A stretch of 64,000 nucleotides of DNA from JADJMO01 sp016794445 (GTDB taxonomy: Bacteria > Myxococcota_A > Polyangia > Polyangiales > JADJMO01): positions 1 to 64,000 of the forward strand of contig JAEUKC010000164.1 of the NCBI GenBank assembly GCA_016794445.1. The letters run 5' to 3'. Of the stretch, positions 44,232-54,500 are shown in pieces. The translations under genes were made by a program, and so were the position numbers. Position 1 is the first letter of the stretch, and every line of letters starts with the position of its first letter. The notes beneath the pieces are model-generated. The model worked only from the letters and a program-made list of their open reading frames with translations, was not told where the DNA came from and made no database searches.

Positions 44232-44253
44232 GACACGGACGCACGCCCGTGTC
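44232..44253. promoter_or_regulatory. 22-bp pseudo-palindrome upstream of metalloprotease A
   Basis: GACACGGACGC-ACGCCCGTGTC is an inverted repeat with only two mispaired positions. It begins 34 bp before the metalloprotease A start codon. It could be an operator or a stable hairpin in the mRNA leader. No convincing -10/-35 pair was found beside it. Confidence 0.4.
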
Positions 44254-44407
44254 GGGGAGGCGCGTCGTGCAACTGTCACGCCAGGAAGTCAACGGCCCAC
44301 ATCCGGCGGCTTGCGGGCTCGGAGACCCTGGTGAGCCAGGGCTCGTTAGGCGACTGACGGGGCGGAGGAGGGGGTCGGCGATCGGGTCGCGCACGGTCGG
44401 ACGGACC

Positions 44408-44456
44408 TTGACCGACCCTCCCTCCTGGCCTAACACTCACCCACGCGTAAGAGTTA
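44408..44456 (+). promoter_or_regulatory. Promoter and MerR-type operator dyad of the isc operon
   Basis: TTGACC (44408-44413) and TAACAC (44431-44436) with a 17-bp spacer form a plausible promoter. The -10 box is inside a 26-bp dyad, TAACACTCAC-N6-GTAAGAGTTA (44431-44456), with eight of ten arm positions matching. The dyad lies from the -10 box past the probable start site, ten bases before the merR GTG. A regulator bound here would most simply repress. Autoregulation by the adjacent MerR-type protein is the natural inference. Confidence 0.6.
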
Positions 44457-44465
44457 GAGATAGCC

Positions 44466-45029
44466 GTGACCCACCACAGACTCCCCATCCTGGATCCGAG
44501 CCCCGAAGAGGGGGTGTCACCTCTCGAGGCCTTGCTGTCGCCCGTGGCGGCAGGAGAGGCAGCGGTAGAGGAGCTGCTCCAGGTCGGGGATCTGGCCCAG
44601 CGGGCCGGCAAGACCGTGCGGGCGCTCCATCTGTACGAGGAGCTCGGGCTCCTCAAGCCGCACGCGCGATCGAAGGGGCGGTTCCGGCTCTATGGGCCCG
44701 ACGCGCTCGTGCGCGTGCGCTGGATCGGCAAGCTGCAGGAGATGGGGCTGTCGCTGGCCGAGATCGCCGCGCTCCTCCGGGGCTTCCAGAGCAGCGACAG
44801 CGCCGCCATCGCCATGCACCGCGTCCGCGAGGTGTTCGAGACCCGCCTCGCCGAGACCCGCGTCCAGCTCGACAAGCTCCGCTCGCTCGAGGCCGAGCTC
44901 GAGTCCTCGCTCCACTACCTCGACGTCTGCGACGTGTGCGACCCGGCTCGCCACACGGGCCAGTGCACCAAGTGCGACATGCACACGAACGAAGCGCCCG
45001 AGCTCGTGCTCGGAGTACAGAACGGATGA
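44466..45029 (+). CDS. MerR-type transcriptional regulator with C-terminal Cys cluster; likely isc operon regulator
   Basis: This 187-residue protein has a MerR winged helix-turn-helix at about residues 37-105 (LLQVGDLAQRAGKTVRALHL, YEELGLLKPHARSKGRFRLY). A coiled-coil dimerisation helix spans about 117-150. The C-terminus has Cys155, Cys158, Cys167 and Cys170 (CDVC, then eight residues, then CTKC), which could bind zinc or an Fe-S cluster. It occupies the place of IscR at the head of isc operons. A sensory role in iron-sulfur status is inferred from position plus the cysteines. The start is GTG 44466. The TGA overlaps the iscS ATG (ATGA), so translation is coupled. Confidence 0.82.
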   Translation: MTHHRLPILDPSPEEGVSPLEALLSPVAAGEAAVEELLQVGDLAQRAGKTVRALHLYEELGLLKPHARSKGRFRLYGPDALVRVRWIGKLQEMGLSLAEIAALLRGFQSSDSAAIAMHRVREVFETRLAETRVQLDKLRSLEAELESSLHYLDVCDVCDPARHTGQCTKCDMHTNEAPELVLGVQNG

Positions 45030-46255
45030 CGACGATGCAGCTGCCGATCTACATGGACTACCACGCGACCACGCCGGTCGACCCGCGCGTGCTCGAGGCG
45101 ATGCTGCCGTACTTCGGCGCGAAGTTCGGCAACGCGGCGAGCCGCAGCCACGCCTTCGGGTGGCAGGCCGAGGAGGCGGTCGAGACGGCGCGCGCGGAGA
45201 TCGCCCGGCTCGTCGGCGGTCACCACGACCCGAAGTCGATCGTGTTCACGTCGGGCGCCACCGAGAGCGACAACCTCGCGATCAAGGGCGTGGCCGAGTT
45301 CTACCGCGACAAGGGCCGCCACATCATCACGACCAAGATCGAGCACAAGGCCGTGCTCGACACGTGCAAGCGCCTCGAGAAGGACGGCTTCACCGTCACC
45401 TACCTCGACGTCGACAAGCGCGGCATGGTCGACCCGGACGACGTGAAGAACGCCCTCACCGAGCAGACCATCCTGGTCTCGGTGATGCTCGCCAACAACG
45501 AGGTCGGCACGGTGCAGCCGCTCGCCGAGATCGGCAAGCTCACCCGCGCGCGCGGCGTGCTGCTCCACACCGACGCAGTGCAGGGGATCGGCAAGGTCGA
45601 CTTCGACGTCGACGCCATGAACGTGGATCTGGCCTCGATCACCGCGCACAAGATGTACGGCCCGAAGGGCGTGGGCGCACTCTACGTTCGGCGCAGCAAG
45701 CCGCGCGTGCGCCTCACCGCGCAGATGGACGGCGGCGGCCACGAGCGCGGCATGCGGTCGGGCACGCTCAACGTGCCGGGCATCGTAGGGTTCGCCAAGG
45801 CGGCCGAGCTCATGCGGACCGAGGGCAAGGCCGAGGCCGAGCGTCTTCGCGCCCAGCGCGACGCGTTGCACGCGCGGATCACCCGCGAGCTCGACGAGGT
45901 GCACCTCAACGGGCACCCCGAGAAGCGGCTCCCGGGCAACCTCAACCTGTCGTTCGCCTTCGTCGAGGGCGAGGCGCTCATCATGGCGATCAAGGACGTC
46001 GCGGTGAGCTCGGGCTCGGCCTGCACGAGCGCGTCCCTCGAGCCGAGCTACGTGCTCCGCGCGATGGGCGTCGGCGAGGAGGTCGCCCACTCCTCGATCC
46101 GCTTCGGCCTCGGGAGATTCACCACCGACGAGGAGATCGCCTACGTGGCCGAGCTCGTCACCGGCAAGGTGAAGAAGCTCCGCGAGATGAGCCCGCTCTG
46201 GGAGATGCACAACGAGGGCATCGACCTCGCGAGCGTGCAGTGGGCCGCGCACTGA
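45026..46255 (+). CDS. iscS: Cysteine desulfurase IscS
   Basis: This 409-residue PLP enzyme mobilises sulfur from L-cysteine for Fe-S cluster assembly. Visible features are YMDYHATTPVDPRVLEAMLP at the N-terminus, TSGATESDNLAIKG, HTDAVQGIGK, the PLP lysine Lys209 in ITAHKMYGPKG and the active-site Cys333 in SSGSACTSASLEPS. The long active-site loop places it in group I (IscS/NifS) rather than SufS. It starts with ATG 45026 overlapping merR, and iscU follows 38 bp later. Confidence 0.95.
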   Translation: MTTMQLPIYMDYHATTPVDPRVLEAMLPYFGAKFGNAASRSHAFGWQAEEAVETARAEIARLVGGHHDPKSIVFTSGATESDNLAIKGVAEFYRDKGRHIITTKIEHKAVLDTCKRLEKDGFTVTYLDVDKRGMVDPDDVKNALTEQTILVSVMLANNEVGTVQPLAEIGKLTRARGVLLHTDAVQGIGKVDFDVDAMNVDLASITAHKMYGPKGVGALYVRRSKPRVRLTAQMDGGGHERGMRSGTLNVPGIVGFAKAAELMRTEGKAEAERLRAQRDALHARITRELDEVHLNGHPEKRLPGNLNLSFAFVEGEALIMAIKDVAVSSGSACTSASLEPSYVLRAMGVGEEVAHSSIRFGLGRFTTDEEIAYVAELVTGKVKKLREMSPLWEMHNEGIDLASVQWAAH

Positions 46256-46293
46256 ACCTGGCTCGAAGCTGACGACATCCGAAGGACGACCCC

Positions 46294-46683
46294 ATGGCCT
46301 ACTCGAACAAAGTCATCGAACACACCGAGAACCCGCGCAACGTCGGCACCCTGGACAAGGACTCGCCCGACGTCGGCACCGGTCTCGTGGGGGCGCCCGC
46401 CTGCGGCGACGTCATGCGCCTGCAGATCAAGGTCGAAGACGGCCGGATCACCGACGCGCGCTTCAAGACGTTCGGCTGCGGCTCGGCCATCGCCTCGTCG
46501 TCGCTCGCGACGGAGTGGCTCAAGGGCAAGACCCTCGACGAGGCCGAGCAGATCAAGAACACGATGATCGTCGAGGAGCTCGACCTCCCGCCGGTCAAGA
46601 TCCACTGCTCGGTGCTGGCCGAGGACGCCATCAAGTCGGCGATCGCCGACTTCCGTCGCAAGCGCGAAGGCAAGGCAGGCTGA
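46294..46683 (+). CDS. iscU: Fe-S cluster assembly scaffold IscU
   Basis: This 129-residue scaffold has the three ligand cysteines Cys37, Cys62 and Cys105, the conserved Asp39 (PACGD), and the HscA recognition motif LPPVK at residues 98-102. These are diagnostic of IscU rather than SufU or NifU. It assembles [2Fe-2S] clusters using sulfur from IscS and hands them on with HscA and HscB, both encoded downstream. The stop TGA is 1 bp before the iscA start. Confidence 0.96.
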   Translation: MAYSNKVIEHTENPRNVGTLDKDSPDVGTGLVGAPACGDVMRLQIKVEDGRITDARFKTFGCGSAIASSSLATEWLKGKTLDEAEQIKNTMIVEELDLPPVKIHCSVLAEDAIKSAIADFRRKREGKAG

Positions 46684-46684
46684 G

Positions 46685-47074
46685 ATGTCCGAGGAAGCGA
46701 CCGCCCCTCTCGCGGGCGGACCGAAGCCCGAGGCGAGCAAGCTCGCCATCTCGATCTCCGACTCGGCGGCGGTGGCGGCGCGCAAGCAGCTCGAGAAGCG
46801 CGGCACCCCCGGGTCGATGATCCGGCTCGGGATCCGCGGCGCCGGCTGTTCGGGCTTCACCTACGTCATCGAGTTCGAGGACGGCACGCCGCGCGAGGGC
46901 CGCGACCGCGTCTTCGAGCACGACGGCGTCAAGTTCGTCGTCGACCGCAAGTCGCTGCTCTACCTGGCGGGCACCCAGCTGGACTGGGAGAAGAAGCTCA
47001 TGAGCCAGGGCTTCAAGTTCGTGAACCCGAACGAGAAGTCGAGCTGCGGCTGCGGGCACAGCTTCACGGTCTGA
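46685..47074 (+). CDS. iscA: Iron-sulfur cluster assembly protein IscA/ErpA-type
   Basis: This 129-residue A-type carrier has the core ISISDSAAVAARKQLEKRG and three conserved cysteines: Cys55 in GAGCSGF, and Cys121 and Cys123 in SSCGCGHSF. It carries an extra 20-residue N-terminal extension compared with standard IscA. Within the isc operon it probably acts in [4Fe-4S] formation or delivery. It starts 1 bp after iscU and ends 1 bp before hscB, suggesting translational coupling. Confidence 0.94.
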   Translation: MSEEATAPLAGGPKPEASKLAISISDSAAVAARKQLEKRGTPGSMIRLGIRGAGCSGFTYVIEFEDGTPREGRDRVFEHDGVKFVVDRKSLLYLAGTQLDWEKKLMSQGFKFVNPNEKSSCGCGHSFTV

Positions 47075-47075
47075 C

Positions 47076-47594
47076 ATGGACCCGTTCGAGACCCTCGGGA
47101 TCGCGCGGCGGTTCCTCCTCGACGTGCGCGAGGTCGAGCAGAAGCACCGCGACCTGTCGAAGGCGTTGCACCCCGACCGACACACCGCGTCCACGAGCGC
47201 CGAGCGGCGGGTCGCGCTCTCCCGTGCGATCGAGGTGAACGAGGCCTTCCGCATCGTGCGCGATCCCGTGCGGCGCGCCGAGGCGTTGCTCGCGCTCGCG
47301 GGCGTGCCCGTGGGCGAGACCCGCGAGCCCAAGCCCGATCAGGAGTTCCTGATGCAGGTGCTCGAGGACCGCGAGGCGCTCGAGGCCGCGCACGAGACGC
47401 GAGACCCGGCCGCCGTGGCCGTGGTGCTGGGGCGCGCCCAGAAGCTGCGCGCGAGCGCGGAGGAGGCCCTCGCGCTCGCGCTCGACGACGGGGGCGACCC
47501 GGCCCTCGCGGTTCCGTTTCTCGGTCGCCTGCGCTACGCGGCCCGGTTCGTGGAAGAAGCCCGGCGCGCCGAGGAAGACCTCGAGAACCCCTGA
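47076..47594 (+). CDS. hscB: Fe-S biogenesis J-domain co-chaperone HscB
   Basis: This 172-residue protein has an N-terminal J domain with His32-Pro33-Asp34 (LSKALHPDRH) and a C-terminal three-helix bundle. HscB brings IscU to HscA and stimulates its ATPase. The sequence after the J domain (PVRRAEALLALAGVPVGET, then EFLMQVLEDREALEAA) matches the HscB bundle. It lies between iscA and hscA with gaps of 1 and 2 bp. Confidence 0.92.
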   Translation: MDPFETLGIARRFLLDVREVEQKHRDLSKALHPDRHTASTSAERRVALSRAIEVNEAFRIVRDPVRRAEALLALAGVPVGETREPKPDQEFLMQVLEDREALEAAHETRDPAAVAVVLGRAQKLRASAEEALALALDDGGDPALAVPFLGRLRYAARFVEEARRAEEDLENP

Positions 47595-47596
47595 TC

Positions 47597-49509
<1,913 letters not shown>

Positions 49510-49510
<1 letters not shown>

Positions 49511-49878
49511 TGCCCACCGTTCGCTGGCCGGAAGAAGGCCTCGAGATCGAGGTGCCGATCGGCACCGACCTGCGCACCGCGGGCAAGCTCGCCCACGCCC
49601 AGCAAGGCGACGCCTGTGGTGGCAAGTGTGCTTGCTCGACCTGTCACGTCTACGTGCTCGGCGGCCGCGAGATCCTCGCCGAGGCCGACGAGGACGAGGA
49701 GGACACGCTCGACAAGGGCTTCGACGTGCGGGCCAACAGCCGCCTCGCGTGCCAGGCCAAGGTGGCCCGCGAGGGCCTGGTCACCCTGTCGATCAGCCGC
49801 GAGTCCCGGGAGAGCTTCTACAACGAACACGCCGACGAGGCGCCGCCCGGCTGGCGGGAGGCCCGTCCGGCGAAGTAG
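49510..49878 (+). CDS. fdx: [2Fe-2S] ferredoxin, isc type
   Basis: This 122-residue ferredoxin has cluster ligands Cys36, Cys42 and Cys45 (C-x5-C-x2-C) and Cys81 in RLACQAK. An extra Cys40 is present, as in some Isc ferredoxins. It supplies electrons during cluster assembly on IscU. The acidic segment ADEDEEDTLDK is typical of partner binding. A 9-bp gap leads to the next gene, so transcription probably continues. Confidence 0.94.
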
Positions 49879-49887
49879 GCTACCTTC

Positions 49888-50706
49888 ATGGAAGGTGAGC
49901 TGTTCGAGCTCGAGCTCCTCGGGGGTTTCACCGAGAAGCGCTATCGGATGATGCGCCCCGAGGTCGAGGCCATGCCGTGGGACACCCTCGATCCGTCGCT
50001 CTACGAGGAGCGGGATCTGGTGCTCGCGCGCAAGGCGTGGACCGGCGCCGCCTTCCAGGAGCACCGCACCGGCATCGCGTGCTGCTCCACGCTGCGCGCG
50101 CTCATCGAGTGCCGCGCGCCGCTGGATCTCGTCGCGGTGGCCTCGCGCTTCCCGCTCGACGAGATGGTCCACGTGGAGCTGTGCGCGCGCATGGCGATGG
50201 CGCTCGGCGGCGGCACCGAGATCGTGCACGATCCGCTCAAGCTCGCGATGGACGCCGACCCGAAGTGGTCGCCGATCGTGCGCGCCGCGGATCTGGTGGC
50301 GCGGTTCTTCTGCGTCGGCGAGACGCTGTCGATCCCGCTCCTGCGCGGCACCTGGAAGGCCGCGCGGCACCCGCTCTCGAAGGCGATCCTCGGGCGCATC
50401 GTGAAGGACGAGGCCGCGCACGGCACGTTCGGGTGGACGTTCATGGACTGGGCGCTCCCCCAGCTCTCGGACGACGACAAGGTGCTGGTGGCAAAGCGCG
50501 CCGACCTCGCGATCAAGGCAATTTCCCGGCAGTGGAAGGCGCTGCGCGACAAGCCCAAGGCCAAGAACGCCGAGGCGCACCCGCTCGGGTGGATGGAGAC
50601 GGAGCCCTACCTCGCGCTCGCCGAGCGCTCGATGCAGACGCTGGTCGTCGACCGGTTTCGTACGCGCGGCTTCCCGGTCACCTGGCCGGTACCCGGCCGC
50701 GGGTGA
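49888..50706 (+). CDS. Ferritin-like diiron-carboxylate protein
   Basis: This 272-residue helical protein carries the ligand pattern of a ferritin-like diiron site: Glu in AFQEHRT, then DEMVHVELCAR (E-x2-H), Glu in CVGETLSIPLL and DEAAHGTFGW (E-x2-H). The function may be oxidase, oxygenase or iron storage-like, and sequence alone does not settle it. It follows fdx by 9 bp and the small lipoprotein gene begins 12 bp after it, so it is very likely at the end of the isc transcript. No signal peptide is present, so the protein is probably cytoplasmic. An Fe-S or iron-linked oxidation is a reasonable inference. Confidence 0.78.
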   Translation: MEGELFELELLGGFTEKRYRMMRPEVEAMPWDTLDPSLYEERDLVLARKAWTGAAFQEHRTGIACCSTLRALIECRAPLDLVAVASRFPLDEMVHVELCARMAMALGGGTEIVHDPLKLAMDADPKWSPIVRAADLVARFFCVGETLSIPLLRGTWKAARHPLSKAILGRIVKDEAAHGTFGWTFMDWALPQLSDDDKVLVAKRADLAIKAISRQWKALRDKPKAKNAEAHPLGWMETEPYLALAERSMQTLVVDRFRTRGFPVTWPVPGRG

Positions 50707-50718
50707 TACATTGACCGG

Positions 50719-51039
50719 ATGTCCACACCGCCCCCCGACAAGAAGCGTGGTCGCAAGCTCCTCGTCGCCGCGGTCGGCGTGGCCACGGTGTCGTACGTGA
50801 TCGCGTGCAGCAGCACGACGTCCGGCAACCTCATGCCGCCCGAAGACACCGGCAAGGTCGACGGTGGCGGCGAGGCAGGGGACACGGGCTTCGACGTGAG
50901 CTCGGGCAACCTCGTCGCGCCGGACACGGGCACGCCGGACACGAGTACGCCCGACGGGGATGCGGCGGCCGACACGGGCGGCTTCGACGTGAGCTCGGGC
51001 AACCTGGTCCCGCCCGACACGGGCAGCGACGGCGACTGA
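50719..51039 (+). CDS. Small lipoprotein with three SGNL repeats
   Basis: This 106-residue protein has a basic n-region (KKRGRKLL), a hydrophobic helix (AAVGVATVSYVIAC) and lipobox VIAC. The rest is low complexity with three copies of SGNL(M/V)xPxDTG: SGNLMPPEDTG, SGNLVAPDTG and SGNLVPPDTG. The last two are preceded by the same FDVS, and the DNA copies (50887-50931 and 50980-51024) are nearly identical. There is no other fold. It lies 12 bp after the ferritin-like gene and is probably translated with it. I do not recognise the family. A substrate or precursor role for the diiron protein is speculation. Confidence 0.7.
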   Translation: MSTPPPDKKRGRKLLVAAVGVATVSYVIACSSTTSGNLMPPEDTGKVDGGGEAGDTGFDVSSGNLVAPDTGTPDTSTPDGDAAADTGGFDVSSGNLVPPDTGSDGD

Positions 51040-51197
51040 GCTGCACTGATGGGCCTCCGCGCTCGCTCGGAGATCGTCGGCTCCTATCGGCTACTGTGAC
51101 ACGCTGGCGGGACCGCTCATGCGGGCGTCGGGGCAATCCATACGGCTACGACAACTCAGCAGCTCAGCCCGCTCCAGCCCGCTGAGACATGGTCTGC

Positions 51198-51575
51198 TCA
51201 CTCAATTGCGAGGGCGATTGTGGCATCCCACCCATGTTCAATCGTAGCTCTGATTGGTCCTGAGTAGTTCACTGAAGTTCGAATCGCACGTCCTCCACCA
51301 CGCGGCACCTCGACTACGACAATCAACTTCCCGCCGTCCACTCCGTAGCAGCTCACATTGATCCACGGAAAGCCGGCCGCCAAGACCTCCTCGAAGCGAT
51401 TGCTGTAGTCTTCCGGATCACGACAATCGTCCCGTCGCACCCGCAGCCGACCACGTTCATCGAGCCCGACGCCGGGACCAATCTCAAGCAGTCTGACCTC
51501 ACGCACCGGCGGGGTCTGACCAGCATCCTCCAGGAACACAAACAGACCTTCTAGCGCTCGCTTCAAAGCACTCAT
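51198..51575 (-). CDS. Probable immunity protein for the SpvB/Rhs toxin
   Basis: This 125-residue protein starts with ATG overlapping the toxin stop by 4 bp (ATGA). It has no signal peptide. It looks like an alpha/beta fold (MSALKRALEGLFVFLED, then EVRLLEIGPGVGL, then GKLIVVVEVPRGGGR). I do not recognise a named family. The tight overlap directly downstream of a toxin of the Rhs class is the main evidence that it is the immunity partner. A 158-bp stretch separates it from the convergent SGNL-repeat lipoprotein gene, and I see nothing in that stretch. Confidence 0.65.
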   Translation of the reverse strand: MSALKRALEGLFVFLEDAGQTPPVREVRLLEIGPGVGLDERGRLRVRRDDCRDPEDYSNRFEEVLAAGFPWINVSCYGVDGGKLIVVVEVPRGGGRAIRTSVNYSGPIRATIEHGWDATIALAIE

Positions 51576-54500
51576 GGTTTCACCATGAACTGGTTGAAGA
51601 GCTGAATGTGTTCCGGCGTCCGAAGCGTAATCTCGGTGGATCGGAGCCCGTACGGATAGAATCCAGCGTACGGCCGTTCCAACGGGGCTAGCACGGACTG
51701 AAACTGGGATACGGGAACTCTCGATTCAATAATCATTCCGAGTCCGGGAACGGCATCAGGATGACTTGTCAGGGCGTTTTGAGCGGCAGCAAGATCTCTG
51801 GACACAAACGTCGGAGCCCGTGCTGCATCGAGCCCATTCTCCAGAATGGTGCCGCCATTCCTTATGCTCCCGTGGAATACAGAGACTGTCTCCTCAGCAG
51901 CTCCCACTGGACCCAGCAGACCTGCTCCCCCGATTGACATCCCTATCATCAGCTTTTCCGCCGTCCCGGGAGCCATGTGGTTTGGGGTCGATGAGAAGGT
52001 CCACAACGCGACTCCGCTGCCGATGATTCGGGCCGCCCACCCAGTCCGAAGGATTGCGAAGGTCCCCCGCGCAAAGCCGCCGGCAGGCAACAGCGACAAC
52101 GCAAGGAAGGCGACCTCTTCCATCTGCGCATTCTTGCCTTCGATGCGTGCGAGATCCTCCTCGGTGTAGCTCTTCCCAATGCCCATCTCGAGCTCGAGCC
52201 AGTTGTTCACCCCATACGCCGCCAGCGGGTTTCCAGACGACTGGTCGTCGGTCTTTGGAGCTGGTGGGACAGGCGCGCCAGGGGCCTCTTGGTATTTGTA
52301 GGTGCCGTTACCCTGGGGTACGAACCCGCTCGATCCTGCTTTGCCACCACCACTACCAGTGCCACCGACGACACCGCCGGCCGACCCCGTACCACCCGGC
52401 ACCCCTCCGGGGCTCCCCCCAGAGCTACCTGCACCGCCACTACTGGACGCCCCGCCGCCGCTCCCACTTCCCGAACCAGCGCCGCCCTTGCCTGGCCCAC
52501 CCGAGCCACCATTCCCTGGCCCGCTGCCCGAGGGGATGGTGACTTCGACACAACCTGGTCCACCACCCGGTGGGTATGGCCCTTCCGGCATTGGATCGCC
52601 GTCAGGACAGGTCTTGGGCCCTCCGGAGAAGCCGGTCGGGTCAACGAGGTTCGTCGGCGAGCTGCGAACGTATGCGTAGCGGTTGAGCCCGTCGCCTCGT
52701 CCGAAGGCCTCGAGGAACGGATCTGGGGTGAGGAATCGTTGCAGCATCGGATCATAGATCCGGCCCTGCATGTTCACGAGGCCGAGGTCGTCGTCCTCTT
52801 CGTGTCCCGTGTAGCCATGGCTCAGACTCCACGGGCCGGTGGGGCTGGCCTCGGGAACATCCGGATCGAACGCTCGCCCGAATGGATCGAAGTGCCGCCG
52901 ACTTCCAGGTACTTCAACCCCGCTCGCGTCGGTGATCACCTGCGGGGAACCGAGGCGGTCGGCGTGCACGTACTTGACCGTCTTCGCGCCTGCACCGTCG
53001 ATCGTCACCGTCGCGATCTTCCCGATTGGACCCAAGATGTGCAGCGCGTGCTCCACGCCGGATCCGTTCGAGCGACGCTCGTAGAGACCGCCGACGTAGA
53101 TGGTCTGCTGGTCACCACGCTGCTTTGCGTGGCGACCACCCATGGCGTCGTACTGGAAGGCGACCTCGCCAGCGCTAGCCGCCTGGATACGCTTGGGTAG
53201 GTGCAGACCGTTGTACTCGACCGAGCGTCCAGGAGCCTCCAGCTGCTCGCCCGCAGCCGAGTATTTGAACGTCTCGGGACCACCTGGAGTGAGCGACCTG
53301 ACGGCATGAGGCAGGATTCGGCCGACCCCCGATGGATAGACGTCGTAGTCGGTCGCGGTACCGTTCAGCTTCCGCTGGCGAAGGTTGCCGACGTCGTCAT
53401 ACGCGTAGGAAGCATCGACCGGCTTGTCGAGGCGAGGTGAGGTCCACGTCTCGAGCCTCCCCATCGCGTCGTAGCCGAATCGCTCGACACGGCCGGAGTC
53501 CGTGAGTTGCTTCAGTTCTGCCGCGGCGTTGTAGGAGTACTGGAGCGCCTGCAAGGTCGCCGCGCCGCTGAGGGAATCGATCCCTGTCAGCATGCCGCTG
53601 GAGTCGTAGGCGTAGCTCGTGCTGATGCCATTGCCGTAGTGGGTGGCGGTCGGTTGGCCGTCCGCGGCCTCTGCCTGCTGCTTCCAGAAGACAGTTCCGC
53701 CCGCAACGTCCTCTTTGACCTGCCAGAGAGCCCCGTTCGTCGTGGCGTAGTCGAACCGCACGGCGAACCCGCTCGCAGGGTAGTGAAGGCGTTCCAGTCG
53801 GCCGAAAGCGTCGTAGCCTGCACCCAACGTGAACGCCCCGGCTCCCGAGGAGACCTTCATCTCGACCGGTTGGCCGATCACTGAGAAGACGGACTCCGTC
53901 TTCACGCCATCGGGACTCTGTGTCGTCGCGAGCTGCCCCAAGCCGTGGTCAGCTGTGTCCCAGCCGAAACAGGTGGCTCCGTCCTTACCGTTGAGGGTCG
54001 CCCACGCACGGCCGAGGGCATCGCGCTCGTAGCGAGTCTCGACTTTGTTGCCGTCGACACTGGCGATGACCTCGCCGAAAGCGTTGTACTGGTATTCCCG
54101 CACACCGAGGTCGGGATCCTGATGGCGTCGAATCCGCAGCCAAGTGGTTGGCTCGTAGTCCCAGCGCGACTCGTTGCCTCCGGCATCTACCGCCGCTGAG
54201 AGCTTGCCGAATGGACCGTAGACGAAGCTCCCAGCGACCTCGTGCGGTGAGGAAGAGTCGACGGTACGTACACCGCGATGACCGCTGCGAACGACACGCC
54301 CCGCCAGATCGTACTGCTGGAAGGCGACACGGGGGGCGCCATCCACCGTGACTTCGCTCTCGTGAAGAAGCCGGTCATACCGGTGAACGACCGTTCGGCC
54401 GACCGGATCGACGGCCGACATCACGCGTCCGAGGTTGTCGCGGAAGACATCTGTTACCCCGACGCTGCCCGGAGGGCTGTCCGTGAACCACGGACGTGTG

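Noticed and set aside
51260..51300. TTCGAATC-like string resembling a tRNA T-loop
   Set aside because: No acceptor, D or anticodon stems can be built around it, and it lies within the candidate immunity gene.
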